Shown piece after piece: positions 21,990-34,556 of a stretch of 64,000 bases of DNA (positions are counted from its first letter, which is position 1; each line of letters opens with the position of its first letter). A program made the position numbers and the translations under genes. Source of the DNA: Nageia nagi (Eukaryota > Pinophyta); assembly GCA_050084985.1 (NCBI GenBank), contig JBITNC010000001.1, positions 29,884,001-29,948,000 of the forward strand. The letters run 5' to 3'. The notes beneath the pieces are model-generated. The model saw nothing but the letters and a program-made list of their open reading frames with translations, did not search any database and had not been told where the DNA came from.

Positions 21990-22900
21990 GCTTAATAGCA
22001 TTGAGTGCTCAACATAAGTTTTTTGCATGAATCATGCCATCAAATTCATTGAAAAGGTAATATCTAGATTGGATATGGTCAAATACAAAATACTACCAAC
22101 TAATTTCCTGTAAACTTTAGCATCAGCTAATTGAGAGTTAGAGCTTAGAGAAATAATGATTCTAGGAGAGACTAGGATTATAGCATATCTACACTCCTCC
22201 ATTCCAAACTTTTGCAAGATGTATAATATATACTTAGATTGACTAAGGTAAGTACAATCTTTGTATTGATACACTTACATTCCAAGATAGTAGTGCAAGA
22301 GACCAAGATCAGTTATTTCAAACATTGCCTTAAGTTTGGATATACACTCTTGAATGATTTCATCATTGTTCCTAGGAATCAAAAGATCATCCATATAAAT
22401 GAGAATCAAGATCATGTCTTTTTCTTGATTGAGCACATATATATTGTAGTTAGAAAAATACTTAGAAAATCTAATATCTACAAAGTACTCTGAAATCTTT
22501 TTGTACTAGGCTCTAGGTACTTGCTTAAGTCCATACAATGACTTCTTTAGCTTGCACACAAAGAACTCTTTGCCTTCTACAATAAAACCTTTTGGTTGAT
22601 TCATGAAGATTTTCACATCTAAGTCACCATTGAGAAATGCACTCTTGACATCAAGTTGAAAAACTTTCCATCCTTGAACTACAAAAAGAGCAAGGATAAC
22701 TCTCATAGTAGGTATTTTTCCATGAGAGAAAAGGTTTTCTCATAATCTACATCATATTTCTAAGCAAAACCTTTAGCTACTAACCTTGCTTTGTATTTCT
22801 CAATATCTCCAATTGAATTGAACTTGACCTTGTAGATCCACTTATTTCCAATCATATTCTTCTCATTACGATAAGGAACTAAGTCATAAGTTTTATTTTT
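21990..22900 (-). pseudogene. Copia-A reverse transcriptase remnant
   Basis: Ordered on the minus strand: the KWIYKVKFNSIGDI region near 22830, KVFQLDVKSAFLNGDLD at 22630-22680 (catalytic Asp present), FVCKLKKSLYGLKQVPRA, the box ILIYMDDLLI near 22390 (YMDD intact), then YLSQSKYILYILQKFGM and SILYLTISNLDITFSMNLMA at 22032-22274. Stops and frame changes separate the pieces. Confidence 0.8.
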
Positions 22901-23099
22901 AATTAGTGCTTCATACTCCACTTTCATGGCTTCCATCCAATACTCATGCTTAGAAGCTTCTTTTAAGGTTGAGGGCTCATGCTTATTTCAATCTTGGTAA
23001 TTAAGGATTTGTTCAAGGTCATGCTCCTTGTTACATTTTGTGTTGAAGAATTTTATGCCTAATGTGACTTGTCTACATCAATATTCAACCAGCTAGGAG

Positions 23100-23990
23100 C
23101 AACTAAAGAGTCCTCTGGATCATCAACATCTTTATTAAAAGTAGATTTTTTAGAAAGTTCATTGAAATTTACATACCTTGAAACAAATACTGCTTTATAG
23201 GTTGGAGAGTAGATCCTATAGCCTCTATGTTAACTATCATAACCCATAAAGATGCATTTTTTAGCTCTTTTATCCACTTTTTTCCTTTTCTTAGAAACAA
23301 TGTAGGAGAATGCTTCACATACAAACACCCTAAGGTGAGAAATGTTATGTTTTCTTCCTGACCATACCTCAAAAAGAGTTTTACTCTAAATAGATTTTAT
23401 GGGACACCTATTGAAGGTGTAAATAGTAGTGCTCATTGCTTCACCCCATAATAATTTAAGAAGATTACCCAACATGCATCTAGCCATCTCCATAATTATT
23501 CTATTTTTACTTTTAGCAACACCATTCTATTGAGGAGTGTAAGGAATCGTAAACTATCTTTTGATTCCATACTTAGCACAATAGTCATTGAACTCATTGC
23601 TATTATATTCTTTCCCATTATCTAATCTCAATATTTTGATTTTAAAGTTAGTTTGATTTTCAATAAAAGCTTTAAAAACCTTAAAACTTCAAAGGTTTAG
23701 TCCTTGTGCTCAAGTAGATACCCAAAGGTCATCCTACTAAAGTCATCAATGAAGGTTAAGATGTAAGATGCTTCTCCAAGTGACTTAGTTTGAAACTAAT
23801 CTATCAAATTTGAATGCATAAGTTGAAGAGTTTGATATGTTCTTGTTGCCTTATCTTTTTCAAATTTTTTTCTATACATCTTGCTAAGAATGCACTTCTC
23901 GTATAAACCAACTAAAGGAGAAATTGAAGGAAAAATTTCTACAAGTTCTTGGTCTTTCATAACTTGAATACTCTTATGGTTAAAGTGCCC
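23100..23990 (-). pseudogene. Copia-A integrase remnant
   Basis: From high to low coordinate: the HLGH...CKKCILGK-type pre-integrase region near 23880-24010, the core near 23500-23760 (matching the Copia-B segment with NRGEYNSNEL and TPKQNGV), and the post-core segment AKKCIFMGYDS near 23230. Copia-B 53500-54310 is the better copy. Stops interrupt the core. Confidence 0.7.
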
Positions 23991-23999
23991 TAAATTATG

Positions 24000-25400
24000 G
24001 TGTCAAATATTACCTTTAGAACACACACCAGAAGTAAGACACATCTTTGGTAGAACTTGATCTATAATGTAGAGGTTATCTTTCATAGATACTTTAACCA
24101 AAGTGGCAAGTCCTTTCTTAATGCACTAGGATTGAGTGTCAAACTCAAAACAATACCATTTTCTAGAAACTTGAATCATGGAGAGGAGATTCATCCTTGA
24201 CTTAGGAACATAGAGAACATTTTAAAGAACTTTTTCATGAATCAACACACTTCTAATTCCTTAGACATCAACGGTAGAGTTATCACCTATCACAACATCC
24301 TTTTTATACTTATGAAAGTTCTCAAACTTTTTCTTTTCAAAGCATAGGTGATTAGTGCAACTAGAGTCAACAATTCATTCAGATGAAAAAGAGCAAGACA
24401 TGGAGTAGAGAATCATAGTAAAATTAGCATGAGTATTCTTCTTTCCTTTGTAGTTCTTTACATTTCCATTGTCTTTATTCTTTTCCTCTCTTTTATTTTT
24501 GTAGCAATCAATTTCTTTATCACCTTGAATGCCACCATAGTTACAATTACCATCAAACTTTTCCTTGGGATAAGGAGTGTTTGCTTTGCATTTTCCATCT
24601 TTTTACTTGAAATGACTATTGTTTCTATTATTCTTGCTATTATGGTTATTGTTTCTATTATTTTTTTTGTTGTTTTAGCCATTGCATTTCTTCTCAAACC
24701 TTTTGGAGAAAGAAGGATAAGAGTTTTTCTGATGACTAAACTTCTTTTTGAAAGGAGTTTTGGTTGCTCCAAGAGCAACGTTATTATCCTTAGGAGAAGA
24801 AATTAACACCTAATTGTTAAAGTTTTTCTTATGCTTTAATAGGTGCCTTGAAAGGTTCTCAAGGGAGAATACTTCTCCTTAATCATCAATCCTTGTTTCC
24901 ATAACTATTATAAAGTTTCCAAACTTTGAAGAGAGGCTTTGAAGAATGATGAAGACCATGAACTCATGATTGATCCAATTGCACCTACAAACAACAAGTT
25001 AGGTCCTTAAGTTAATGATTTTATTCAAGTAGATAGCAATATTTTCATCTTCCCCTTGATGAGATTGAAGTAAATTTTGAAGTATGGTAAACCTTCTTAA
25101 AAAGTTTGAACTAAGGTAGATTTGTTTAAGCTTATCCCATTCTTCCTTTGCCGATGTTGAAAAGGAAATTAGTAGGAGCACATCATTTGAAACTGCATAT
25201 TAAATCATGGAGGATGCCAACTCATTCTTTGTATTATAAGCCTCTAGTGCCTTCTCATCTGTAGGAGGTATGAGGTTCTTATTCACTTTCTTGCTTGCAA
25301 TTCAGCTCTCATTCATGGTTCCCAAATCCCATAGTTAAAATCATCAAGAATGTGTTTGAGTAAAAAGAATTCTCCTATTCTCTACATAAGAATGTGAAAT
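24000..25400 (-). pseudogene. Copia-A gag and protease remnant
   Basis: Gag: KEEWDKLKQIYLSSNFLRRF and ENIAIYLNKIINLRT at 24999-25181, the UBN2-type Gag helices; then a Lys/Asn-rich nucleocapsid part at 24458-24778. The protease segment near 24340-24380 reads VDSSCTNHL where DSGCTNHL is usual, so the catalytic glycine is lost. The long plus-strand open frame over 24429-24806 is a mirror of the low-complexity nucleocapsid part. Confidence 0.7.
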
Positions 25401-25462
25401 AATAAGCATGTGATTTCAATAAATAACATTAAATGTTAAGTTTTGACCAAGTAAATAATAGA

Positions 25463-27034
25463 GCAAGCACTTAATGAAAGTTAATTCCTCCTTCTGAATG
25501 CAAAACTAACTTAATGAAAGTTCATTTCCAATTTTAGTGATAAAAAGTGAAAAAAGGAAAAAAGAGTTCATTTACTCCTTTCCCATTATACCCATTCTGA
25601 TGACCTAAGGTCTCCTTTTGGTGGAAAGGGAGAGCATATGTGGGTATAAAATAAAGTATTAAGTGATTTTATTTATCATTCCCAAATCCCACAAAGATAA
25701 ATAATTCATATAATTTATTCAAATAAAGAAAAAGAACAATGCATATTCCTTAATCATACACCTACCCTTCCTATATGCAATCTAGCCAAAAGAAATCACA
25801 AACAAGGGGTTCTTTTTCATTTTTCATTTTTTAATGCTTATATTACACTTTTAGGATTCATGAAAAATGAAACTTATACCTTTTTTTTTTAGTTGATGAT
25901 GTTTTCATATTTTCACATAGAGTCATTGGTGATCTAGTATAAATCACTACCATTTCAAAAAAAGTTGTTGGTGTTTCAATACAAGTTGTTGGCATTTAAA
26001 TACAAATCACTGGCACTTGATATAGATTATCGATGATCACACAAACAAAAAAATAGCAAATATAAAATAGTACAAGTTTTAGTAATGATTCCATAAACAT
26101 AGAAGATAAAAAATGAAATATAAATAGCAAGAAATACCCTTTGCACCTCATTTTTTATGTAGCCTATGTGTGAGGGCCCTCCTTCAAGCACCAAAATGTT
26201 GACTCAAAAAATAACTCTATAAGAATGCAAAAAATAAAAGCTATCATAACCAATAGAAACTCTTTATTGATCTCTCAATAAACCTTAATTTTGATTACAA
26301 ATTACCTCGCAATGGAGGGCTTTGGTACAATGTGTATTATAGGCCTCTCATAAGCCCTTCTTTGCTAATGTCTTCAAGCTCTATATATCATTTAATTAAG
26401 CTTGCAATAAGAATGATTCCAATTGCTTCTTTCTTGAAAAATCCTTGGATTCTCCTTGCTTTAATCAATTGCTAGTGTTGGAATCCTACACATGCACAAA
26501 CCAACAACCCATCAAACATACTTGCTCATGCTCTAAGATTATAATAAATAAATATGAAACAAATATGCATATAAGAAAAAAATTGTAAAATAAAATGTAC
26601 TTAGCAATATAGATATAATTCATCAAAGTAAGTTTGCATTTCATCCTCTCTCCCTTTCCTCTATGGGAAGGGTCTTATTTATAGATTTTCCTATGTATCA
26701 TTAGTTGCTATATTGGAAGGTAAGGTTGGATGAAAAATCTCATCCAGCCTTGTCATAGATTATATCCACATAAATAAAGCATAGGATGAAGGATGAATCA
26801 TCCTTATTACATCATCTTGTTTCTTTTGGCACCTAATTTTTCTATTTTTTCTTTATGTTTTCTATTTACATGATCACTAATGATTACCCATCGAGTGCCA
26901 ACAATTGGTTATGATCACTAGCAATTGTACTGGATCACCAATGATCGAGAGACTTTGGAAAACTTTATTGTTTACCTAAAATTTTATTCCCCTCTTTCAT
27001 TTATCAAAAGAGGTAACATTTTTAGGTGTCTACA
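25463..27034 (-). repeat. Truncated LTR related to the Gypsy-0 LTR
   Basis: Similar to about 18440-20040, including the segments tcacaaacaaggggttct and the right terminus tttttaggtgtctaca. The left third is missing, so the LTR is cut at the Copia-A junction. It contains a run of ~21-bp repeats at about 25965-26025 (gttgttggtgtttcaatacaa type). It has no internal region of its own, so it may be a truncated solo LTR or the 5' LTR of a deleted element. Confidence 0.6.
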
Positions 27035-27050
27035 GTAACTAATGAGATGT

Positions 27051-27058
27051 TTATGTAT
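27051..27058. repeat. Direct repeat TTATGTAT flanking Copia-D, left copy
   Basis: Eight bases directly before the left LTR recur directly after the right LTR at 33635-33642. A 5-bp duplication is usual for Copia elements, so part of the match may be chance, but the placement is exact on both sides. Confidence 0.7.
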
Positions 27059-28439
27059 TGAAGGAAGTTAATGTTTCCTATTTTGAATTCCATGCATTTT
27101 GTTTGATTATATCTAATGATTACTCACCATTTTTTTACCTACCATATTTAATATTGTTGCAAGTATATTAGTGATCTTTTAACTCTCAAATATCTAATCT
27201 TATATTGATGCATATTTTATTTTGTACTCCTGCATTCACATCCATACTTCTCTAACGATTCTTGAGCTCTCCATTTATGTTTTATCTATATTCTTTGAGT
27301 GGATCTTTAATATGTCAAACCTTATTGAGTCTAAAATACTCTATTTTATATTTTTATAAATATGGCGTTAATTTTCCATTATAGGTAATGCATTTATTGT
27401 AATTTTATGCTGCAATTTTGGCTCTAATAGAGAGCATTCATAATTTGCTTTACAATTCTCTTGAGACTGTATGGTGTGTTTTCAATTTTAAGCTTGTATG
27501 CATGAGAAAAAACTTGAAAATATTTCTAGGAGTTCTTTACATTCATTCTAAAGTGATATTAATATGTTTGGGGATATTTTAACTATATGGGGGTACATAT
27601 TTTTTTTTTCATTTTGAGCAACAATTTTGGATATTTTTATGATTTTGTCAAACTACCTTATTTTGAATTAGTTTGCTTATAGGAGTTGTAACTATCATTT
27701 TATATATCCTTTTGGTATGATTATTTTGTTTTTATAAAGGTGAATTCAATAAATTTCCAAAAATATATAACATGCTATACCAAATTAGTGTATCACACTA
27801 AAAAATCACAAAATACAGACTTGCATTTTGTAGTCTTATTTTTTAGCTTTGGGGAGACATTTTCTTGTAGCTCATTTTTTATCCTACTACAATTATTAAA
27901 ATTTTTATGTAACATAATAATTAGATATATAATTTCATATAATTTATAATGTTATGTAACACTCCTATCTTTTATTAAGATTTGACAAAGTTACGGGCCC
28001 TAGAATTTAACCCTCAAAACTAGTCTTACTTAATTCTGCACATTAGGAAGACTTTGCTAACATCACCATCTTTGGAAGTATATAATCCATGCTTTTGGCT
28101 TAATTAAATGGTGAAAAACCTACCTCACTAATATCAACACCTTTTAAATATATAAATACTTATGTTTTTCAACCTAGATAGGTATTTTTGACCCCCAAAA
28201 ATGCATGTAAGGTCTTGAATACTCTAAAATTGACCCGAGAACTTCAAATTCACATTTTTGGTAATCTAGAATTCTAATTGAAGTGAGTAAATACTCTTTG
28301 AAAATGATTTTTCAATATATATCCATATTTATCATAAAATTAATAATTTTTGGCTTTTTTTTTATAAAACCTTTGAAAGTTTTCAAGCTTCTTAGCATTC
28401 CTAGATCACTATATTGAGTTTGGAGTCTCTAATCCTTCA
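27059..28439 (+). repeat. Copia-D 5' LTR
   Basis: It begins tgaaggaagttaatg and ends aatccttca just before the PBS. It aligns with 32284-33634 and, more distantly, with the Copia-C LTRs. A TATA-like ttataaatatgg lies near 27353. Confidence 0.9.
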
Positions 28440-28441
28440 TT

Positions 28442-28453
28442 TGGTATTAGATA
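28442..28453 (+). promoter_or_regulatory. Copia-D primer binding site
   Basis: The sequence tggtattagata matches the initiator-Met tRNA site tggtatcagagc at 9 of 12 positions and starts three bases after the LTR end. Confidence 0.75.
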
Positions 28454-28474
28454 AGGATGTTATATCAAGTTAAA

Positions 28475-29220
28475 ATGGATCCAAAGAATGGAAATCCTTT
28501 ATATTTTTTGATACCTATATTTAGTGGAGAACACTATGAATATTGGAGTATCCAAATGTGAACCTTTATTATCTCTTAAGACCTATGGAGTCTTATTTCT
28601 TAGGGTATGTTGAACCTAATGTTGTAACCTTTGTTACACTTATAGTAGATGAAATAAAGGAGCTCTTAGAGAAATTTAAAAATGATAAAAAAATTTATTT
28701 TCTATTATAATAGATATATATGTTACCATCTTCCCTAAGATTTCATAATGCAAATTCTCCAAGGTTACATGGGACACTCTTGAGAGTGCCTACAAGGGAT
28801 CAACCAAAGAAAGAGTAGCTAAGCTACAAATATTATGAAGCAAGTTTAAATATATTTTAATTAGAGATGATGATACTATTGAAATATTAATAAACATTTA
28901 AATGGTAAGTAGCTTGGTGACACTTGGATTGTTGAGAAGCCTTCCCCATAAGTTTGATCCTTTCATTATTACAATTGAGAAGTCCAAGGACTTAACTCAA
29001 ATAACTCTCTTGAAATTTATTGGAATATTGTAAACATATGAGCATAGACTCTAGGATAGATTTGATAACCTTGATTAGGCATTTCAAGGTAAACTCTAGA
29101 TGAATTATCAACCTTCTACTTCCTCCAATTCAAAATCTACTTCAAGAGGTTGTGGTAGAGGTCTTGATGATAGAGGTCATGGAATAAATAGTAATGGTAG
29201 AGGAATAGGATGATAAGCTA
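28475..29220 (+). pseudogene. Copia-D gag remnant
   Basis: The ATG at 28475 begins MDPKNGN, followed by a DUF4219-like segment FSGEHYEYWSIQ-type near 28520-28560 and UBN2-like helices. Copia-C starts the same way at 44094. The C-terminal end at 29140-29215 is Gly/Arg-rich. A zinc knuckle is only hinted at near 29255-29300. Frameshifts and stops are common. Confidence 0.6.
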
Positions 29221-29389
29221 ATCAAAGCTAAAGATTAAACCTCCAATATTATGAATTCTATGATAAGGATCATTGCATAGAGTAGTACTTCTACAAAAGG
29301 GATTAGAAAGTATGCTACAGTGAAGAATAAGCTGGTGTTGATAATATGTTTTTAACTCACAACAAGTTTGAGTTTGTTGATGATCATAT

Positions 29390-30480
29390 TTGGTATCTTG
29401 ATAATGGTTACTCAAACCACATTATCAAGAATAAAAATATCTTTACTCAACTTGAAGAAACTATCTTTGATAAAGTTCAATTTGGGGATAATAATCAAGT
29501 TGATATGTTTGTAATGGTTCTATTTCTTTCAAACAAATGAGGCAAATAGGTAATTCATTTCCAAAATTCTCATGTCTAAGAATTGTATGTATATGCTCAA
29601 GATGACATCGATAGCAGTCAAATGCCTAAAATCCACCATTGATCCTACTTGTTTGCAACACTAGAGATGTGGCCACATCAACTTCAACTCATTGAATGGA
29701 CTACCCAAGCTTGTAAGAGTTATTCCTACCATCTCACTTTCACCTGCCCCATTATGTGAGAGATGCATATTCAAACATTTTACTCCCACCCACATAATGC
29801 AAAAGCACATTAAGAATTGGTGTATGCTAATATCTATGGACTAATGCAAACTCCGACCTTACTCAAGTGAAAGTATATGCTCATATTTATTAATGACTAT
29901 TCTAGAATGACTTGGTTGTATTTGTTATAGGCTAAGTCATATGCATTTGATACTTTATCAAGTTCAAGGCACTTGTTGAAAAGTAATATAAATTGATCAT
30001 GGTATATAATTTATTTCAAATGAGTTCAAATACTTATATAATAAATATAGTATCAAGTGGTAATATACAATTGTCTACACTCCATAATAGAATGGAGTGG
30101 TAGAAAGGATGAATTGGACAGTCACTAAGATGGCCCAGAGCATGCTCAAGGAGATGGGTATCAAAAATAAATTATGGGGGAAGCTATTTATATATTCATT
30201 TATATTTTAAATCACTACCCAACAAAAATTATGTAGCATTCAACCCTCTATAAGGTTTAGTTTGGCAAGAAACATAGTCTCTTGCACCTTTAGATCTTTA
30301 TCTCTACCTATTACGTGCATGTTCCTAAGTAAAATATGAAGAAATTGAATGAAAAATCCATCAAATGTATCTTTATGGGATACTTTGATAATTCCAAGGC
30401 TTATCTATGCTATGATATAATTGTTTAGAAGCTACATATGAGTTAGGATGCAATATTTCATGAAGGGGAGCATATAAGAA
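29390..30480 (+). pseudogene. Copia-D protease and integrase remnants
   Basis: The protease segment YLDNGYSNHI at about 29394 has DNG in place of DSG. The pre-integrase HINFNSLNGLPKLVR near 29675 is followed by LCERCIFK. The core is weak but includes the NGVVER-type region near 30090 (NGVVERMNWT). The FGN-type segment is lost in stops. Confidence 0.6.
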
Positions 30481-30759
30481 CGATTCTAATGCCCCTATAA
30501 TCACTCTAAAGATTGAGGTATCTAGTATGAATGAGCTAGTTGAGCCAATGCAACCTCCCCAACCTCTCTATCCATCACAACCTAACCTACCCATGGCTAT
30601 AACTCCTTCCAAGAGAAGGGTTACTAGAGATCATCTAGAACCTCAAATGTTGGATAAGGAGTTCACTAGAAGAGTGACATAAAAATAAGCATGGAGGAGT
30701 GATAAAATCACCAATTATTCCTTGATATCCTCCTCTGTTATTGAGCCTTATACCTTCAA

Positions 30760-31600
30760 ACAAGATGCTACAAATGAAGATTAAAAATTATCCATGGAAG
30801 AAGAGATCCAACAGATCCATAGGAATGACTCTTGGGATCTTGTCCCTTCTCCAAAGCACTAGAATATCATTGCAGTCAAGTGGATATATAATCTCAAGTA
30901 CAATGTTGATGGAAATATTTCTAATCATAAGGCTGAACTAGTGGCTAAGGGGTATGTTTGAAAGGATGGGATTGATTATGAATAGATATTTACAACAATT
31001 GCTACACTTGAGATAGTCTTCTCTCTTCTTCATTTAGCATCACATTTCGATCTTGGTTTATACCAAATAGATGTCGTATCTACTTTCCTTAATGGATATT
31101 TTAATGAAGAAGTGTATGTTAATCAACCCTAAGTATTCATAATTTTTTACCATGAAGATAAAATGTACTACCTAAGGAAATCTCTCTATGGATTCAAGTA
31201 GAAACCAAGATCCTGGTACTCTTGAATTGAAAACTATTTCTATTTGAATGGTTATCAGATGTGCTCCATGGAAGCTACCTTATACACTAAGGTATTCAAC
31301 CATGATTTTACCATCATTTTTTTGTATGTTGATTATATTAGCTTCATGAGAACTTCATATTCCATGTTGCATACATTAAAAACTATCATGGTTAAGAAGT
31401 TTGAGATGAGTGATTTGGGTGACATACAATACTTTCCATGTATGCAAGTGCAATAGTCATCCTTTTAACATTTTCATCACTCAATCCAACTATGTTGATG
31501 ACATGCTTACCAAGTTTTCCATGAAGGATTGCAAACCTATTGACACTCTTATAATTATTAGCACCAAATGTATAAAGGAAGATTCTACTCCTCTTATTGA
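30760..31600 (+). pseudogene. Copia-D reverse transcriptase remnant
   Basis: Motifs in order: NDSWDLVPSPKH, AVKWIYNLKYNVDGNI, LGLYQIDVVSTFLNGYF (catalytic Asp present), YYLRKSLYGFK, then CSMEATLYTKVFNHDFTIIF, LYVDYISF and KKFEMSDLGDIQYF at 31244-31456. The YVDD box reads YVDY, so one catalytic aspartate is lost. Confidence 0.8.
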
Positions 31601-31619
31601 TGCCACCATGTACTGATCA

Positions 31620-32250
31620 CTCATTAGTGGTCTACTGTATCTCATTGCTACCCAACAAAACATCATGTATGCCATTAGCCTTGTGGCTCATTTTATACAC
31701 TCTCCACATGAATCTCATTAGAAAGTAGCTAAGAAAATCCTTTGGTATGTTAGTGGCACCAAATTTTTTATTCTATGGTATAAATCCCTTAATTTTGACA
31801 TCCTTGAAGTATACATAGATGTTGATTGGGCTAATAGTCTTAATGATAGGAAAAGCACCTTTAACTATGATTTGTTATTTTTTAGATATCTTATCTCTTG
31901 GAGTAGCAAGAAGCAACAAATTGTTTATATTTTCACTACTAAAGCATAACATATGGGTACCTCCTCTACTTGTAAAAAATCCATTTATATTGATTAGTTA
32001 TTTTAAGACTTGGGTTTGGGCCCTCCCCTACCCATTCTCATCCATTGTGATAATTGCAACATTATTTCTATGACCAAGAACCTAATGTTTTACATTGGGA
32101 GCAAGCATATCAACATCAAACATCACTTTATGTGAGACTTAATGATTGATGGATTCATTAAATTAACATTTATAAGTTTGAATATCAACTTATAGATATT
32201 TTCATCAAGGCCCTACCAAATGATCGATTCCTTAGTATTTGGTATCAACT
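31620..32250 (+). pseudogene. Copia-D RNase H remnant
   Basis: Heavily frameshifted. The region around 31640-31720 matches the LMYLIATQQNIMYAI-type segment after reverse transcriptase. Around 31820 there is VDWANSLNDRKSTF and near 31900 SWSSKKQQIV in alternating frames, the beginning and middle of a Copia RNase H. It ends close to the PPT. Confidence 0.6.
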
Positions 32251-32272
32251 TGAAATTCAACCCATTCACATT

Positions 32273-32283
32273 AAGGGGGAGAA
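32273..32283 (+). promoter_or_regulatory. Copia-D polypurine tract
   Basis: The tract aagggggagaa stands directly before the 3' LTR. Copia-C has gggggagaa in the same place. Confidence 0.85.
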
Positions 32284-33634
32284 TGAAAGAATTTAATGTT
32301 TCATATTTTGAATTCCATGTATTTGGTTTGATTACCACTAATAGTTACTCACTATTTTATACCTACTAACTTTACTTTGGCTACAAGTGTGTTTTTGAAC
32401 TCTTAATTCTCAAATATATGATCTTGGATTGAAGCAAATTTGATTTTGTACTCCTACATGGACAATCTCTATTTATATTTTATCTTCATTCTCTAAGCAT
32501 ATATTTAATCCATAAAACCTCATGGAGTATAAAAAACTCCATTTTCTCTTTGTATAAATAGGGTCTTTATTTTCCATTTTAGGTAATGCTTTTACTATAA
32601 TTTTATGCTTCAAGTTTGGCTCTAATAGGAAGCATTCACAATTTTCTCTACAATTATCTTGGGAATGTATGGTGTATTCTACATTTTAAGCTTGTATGCA
32701 TGATAAAACACTTGCAAATATTTATCAGAGTCTCTAAGTTAATTCTAACTTGATATTAATATGTTTGGGGATATTTTAATTCTACATGTATGTATTTATT
32801 TTTTATTTTGAGCAACAATTTTGCATATTTTTTATGATTTTATCAAACTAGCTTGTTTTAGATCAATTTGCTTCTATGAGCTATAACTTTCATTCTAAAT
32901 ATCCTTTTGGTGTGATTATTTTTTTTTTTATAAAGATGAATTCAATTCTTTCTAACTAATTACAACATGCTATACCAAATTGATGTATCACACTCATAAA
33001 TCACAAAATGCAAACCTTCATTTGGAATCTTATTTTTAAGCTCTAGGGAGATATTTTCTCATAGCTCATTTTGATCCTACCATAATTCTCAAAAATATTT
33101 TGGACCTTCACCATTAGATAGATAATTTCATTTTATTTTCATTGGTATGTAATACTTCTATTTTTTGTTAATATCTGACCAAGTTATGGGCTTCATAAGT
33201 TGACCCTTGAAACTAGTATTGCTTAATTATGCACCTTAAGAAGACAGTATTGATGTCATCACCTCTAAAATTTTGGAATCTATGCTTTGGTTTGATTCTA
33301 TAGTGAAGAACCTTCCTTTCATACACCCACACATCCATACTATATAAATACTTGTGTTTTGCATCCCATATAGGTGTTTTTGATCCCAAAAAGCATATGT
33401 AAGGCCCATAATACTCTGAAACTGACTTGTGAACTTCAAATTCATATTCTTGGTGATCAAGAAGTATATTTGAGGTGAGTAAATACTAATTAGAAAGGAT
33501 TTTTTGATATATATCCAAATTTATCTTAAAATTTATATTTTTTTATGTATTTATTTTGTCTAAAACCTCTAAATAGTTTTGGTCTTCTTGGCATTTTTGG
33601 ATCACTATATTGAGTCTGAAGTTTCTAAACTTCA
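32284..33634 (+). repeat. Copia-D 3' LTR
   Basis: It begins tgaaagaatttaatg and ends ctaaacttca, aligned with 27059-28439. The TATA-like tataaata is at 32553-32560. No PBS follows it, unlike the 3' LTR of Copia-C. Confidence 0.9.
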
Positions 33635-33642
33635 TTATGTAT

Positions 33643-33879
33643 TTTAATAATTACTATATTTGATATTTTTATAATAATAGGTATAAAACAAATTTATATA
33701 TACTTGTTTTTAAATAATAAAATAAAACATCAAACATGATGCTACAATGTAAGAGTTTTTGTACTGCTTCCATTTTAATGTGATGAATGGGCTCTTTCTC
33801 ATTACATTTTGTGAGATAATGTTAAGAAATACCATTCAATGATATCAACCCATGGTGATACAAAATAAGATAATACATG
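33643..33879. other. Spacer between Copia-D and Gypsy-2
   Basis: AT-rich sequence without a clear feature. On the minus strand a short frame reads DIIEWYFLTLSHKM, which faintly resembles the linker between the second RNase H and integrase of Tat elements, so this could be a continuation of Gypsy-F beyond Gypsy-2. I regard that as possible but not shown. Confidence 0.3.
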
Positions 33880-34533
33880 TGTAGACCCAAAATAATGTAA
33901 TTAATTATTTATGGGGGTTAATTAATGCACTATTTGTCTACTTGTTTCTTATTATTACATATATCTAAAATATGGAAATAATGAGTAAAATACATATATT
34001 TATTCTTAATTAGATCACATATTTATTTTGTTATGAGAAACATACATGAAAGACAAGCATACATTCATTCAATTGCACACCATTAGTGTCCTATATTAGT
34101 TATGCCATTGGTGGCTTAAGATAAGCAATATAACATATGCAATAAAGAATGTAGCAATGAGTGAACAAAGGAATCATCAAATAGCACACATAAGATATAA
34201 CTTATGAATAATATATTCATATAACAAAGTGATGTATCATGTTCTAGAATCTCTCTAGGATCCTCCTCATATTTATTTTCCCATGACCTCCTCCTCTTTT
34301 GGAGATGATGTGGAGAGACTTTTTAGGTCATCTTTGATGCCTTTATATATGACAACATATTTACATGAATTAGATCTTTTTGACCCCTTGTACTATGTCA
34401 AAAGGTTCCATTACATAAATTACATAGCTTTGACATTAATTTGGGTATTATTTAATCCCTTTTTACATAATACATTATTAAGACTCTAAAATAAATTATT
34501 TAATAAATAATAATTCATTTCTAGGCATACACA
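33880..34533 (-). repeat. Gypsy-2 3' LTR
   Basis: It aligns with 41529-42178 over its length: both begin tgtagacccaaaataatg and share the end segment aataataattcatttytagg. Read on the minus strand it resembles the Gypsy-1 LTR (tgtagatgcctaaaaatg against tgtagatgtctaaaaatt). Confidence 0.9.
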
Positions 34534-34556
34534 ACAAGTTGCATCATCCATTAGAG

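Larger units (their letters stand above)
20127..25462 (-). mobile_element. Copia-A: 5'-truncated Ty1/Copia element
   Basis: Minus-strand Copia element of the same family as Copia-B. It keeps one LTR (3', at about 20127-20629), PPT, a 3' region with short tandem repeats, RNase H, reverse transcriptase, integrase, protease and gag. Similarity to Copia-B stops at about 25462, inside the leader (attatttacttgg in both), where a truncated Gypsy-type LTR begins. The 5' LTR, PBS and most of the leader are therefore missing. The order gag-PR-IN-RT-RH identifies Copia. The low-coordinate edge is estimated by aligning the LTR to that of Copia-B. Confidence 0.85.
27059..33634 (+). mobile_element. Copia-D: Ty1/Copia element with both LTRs (6.6 kb)
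   Basis: 5' LTR 27059-28439, PBS at 28442, gag from an ATG at 28475, protease, integrase, reverse transcriptase, RNase H, PPT 32273-32283, 3' LTR 32284-33634. LTRs and coding parts are similar to Copia-C. Catalytic residues are lost (protease DNG, reverse transcriptase YVDY) and stops are many. Confidence 0.9.

Noticed and set aside
23169-23372. 67-codon minus-strand frame in Copia-A
   Set aside because: It is the wrong frame over the integrase C-terminal region; the correct frame reads AKKCIFMGYDS.
24429-24806. 125-codon plus-strand open frame rich in Ile, Phe and Val
   Set aside because: It is the complement of the Lys/Asn-rich nucleocapsid part of Copia-A gag; A-rich coding DNA gives such hydrophobic mirror frames.
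27740-27949. 69-codon plus-strand frame in the Copia-D 5' LTR
   Set aside because: The matching part of the 3' LTR (32930-33130) does not preserve it and no domain is visible.
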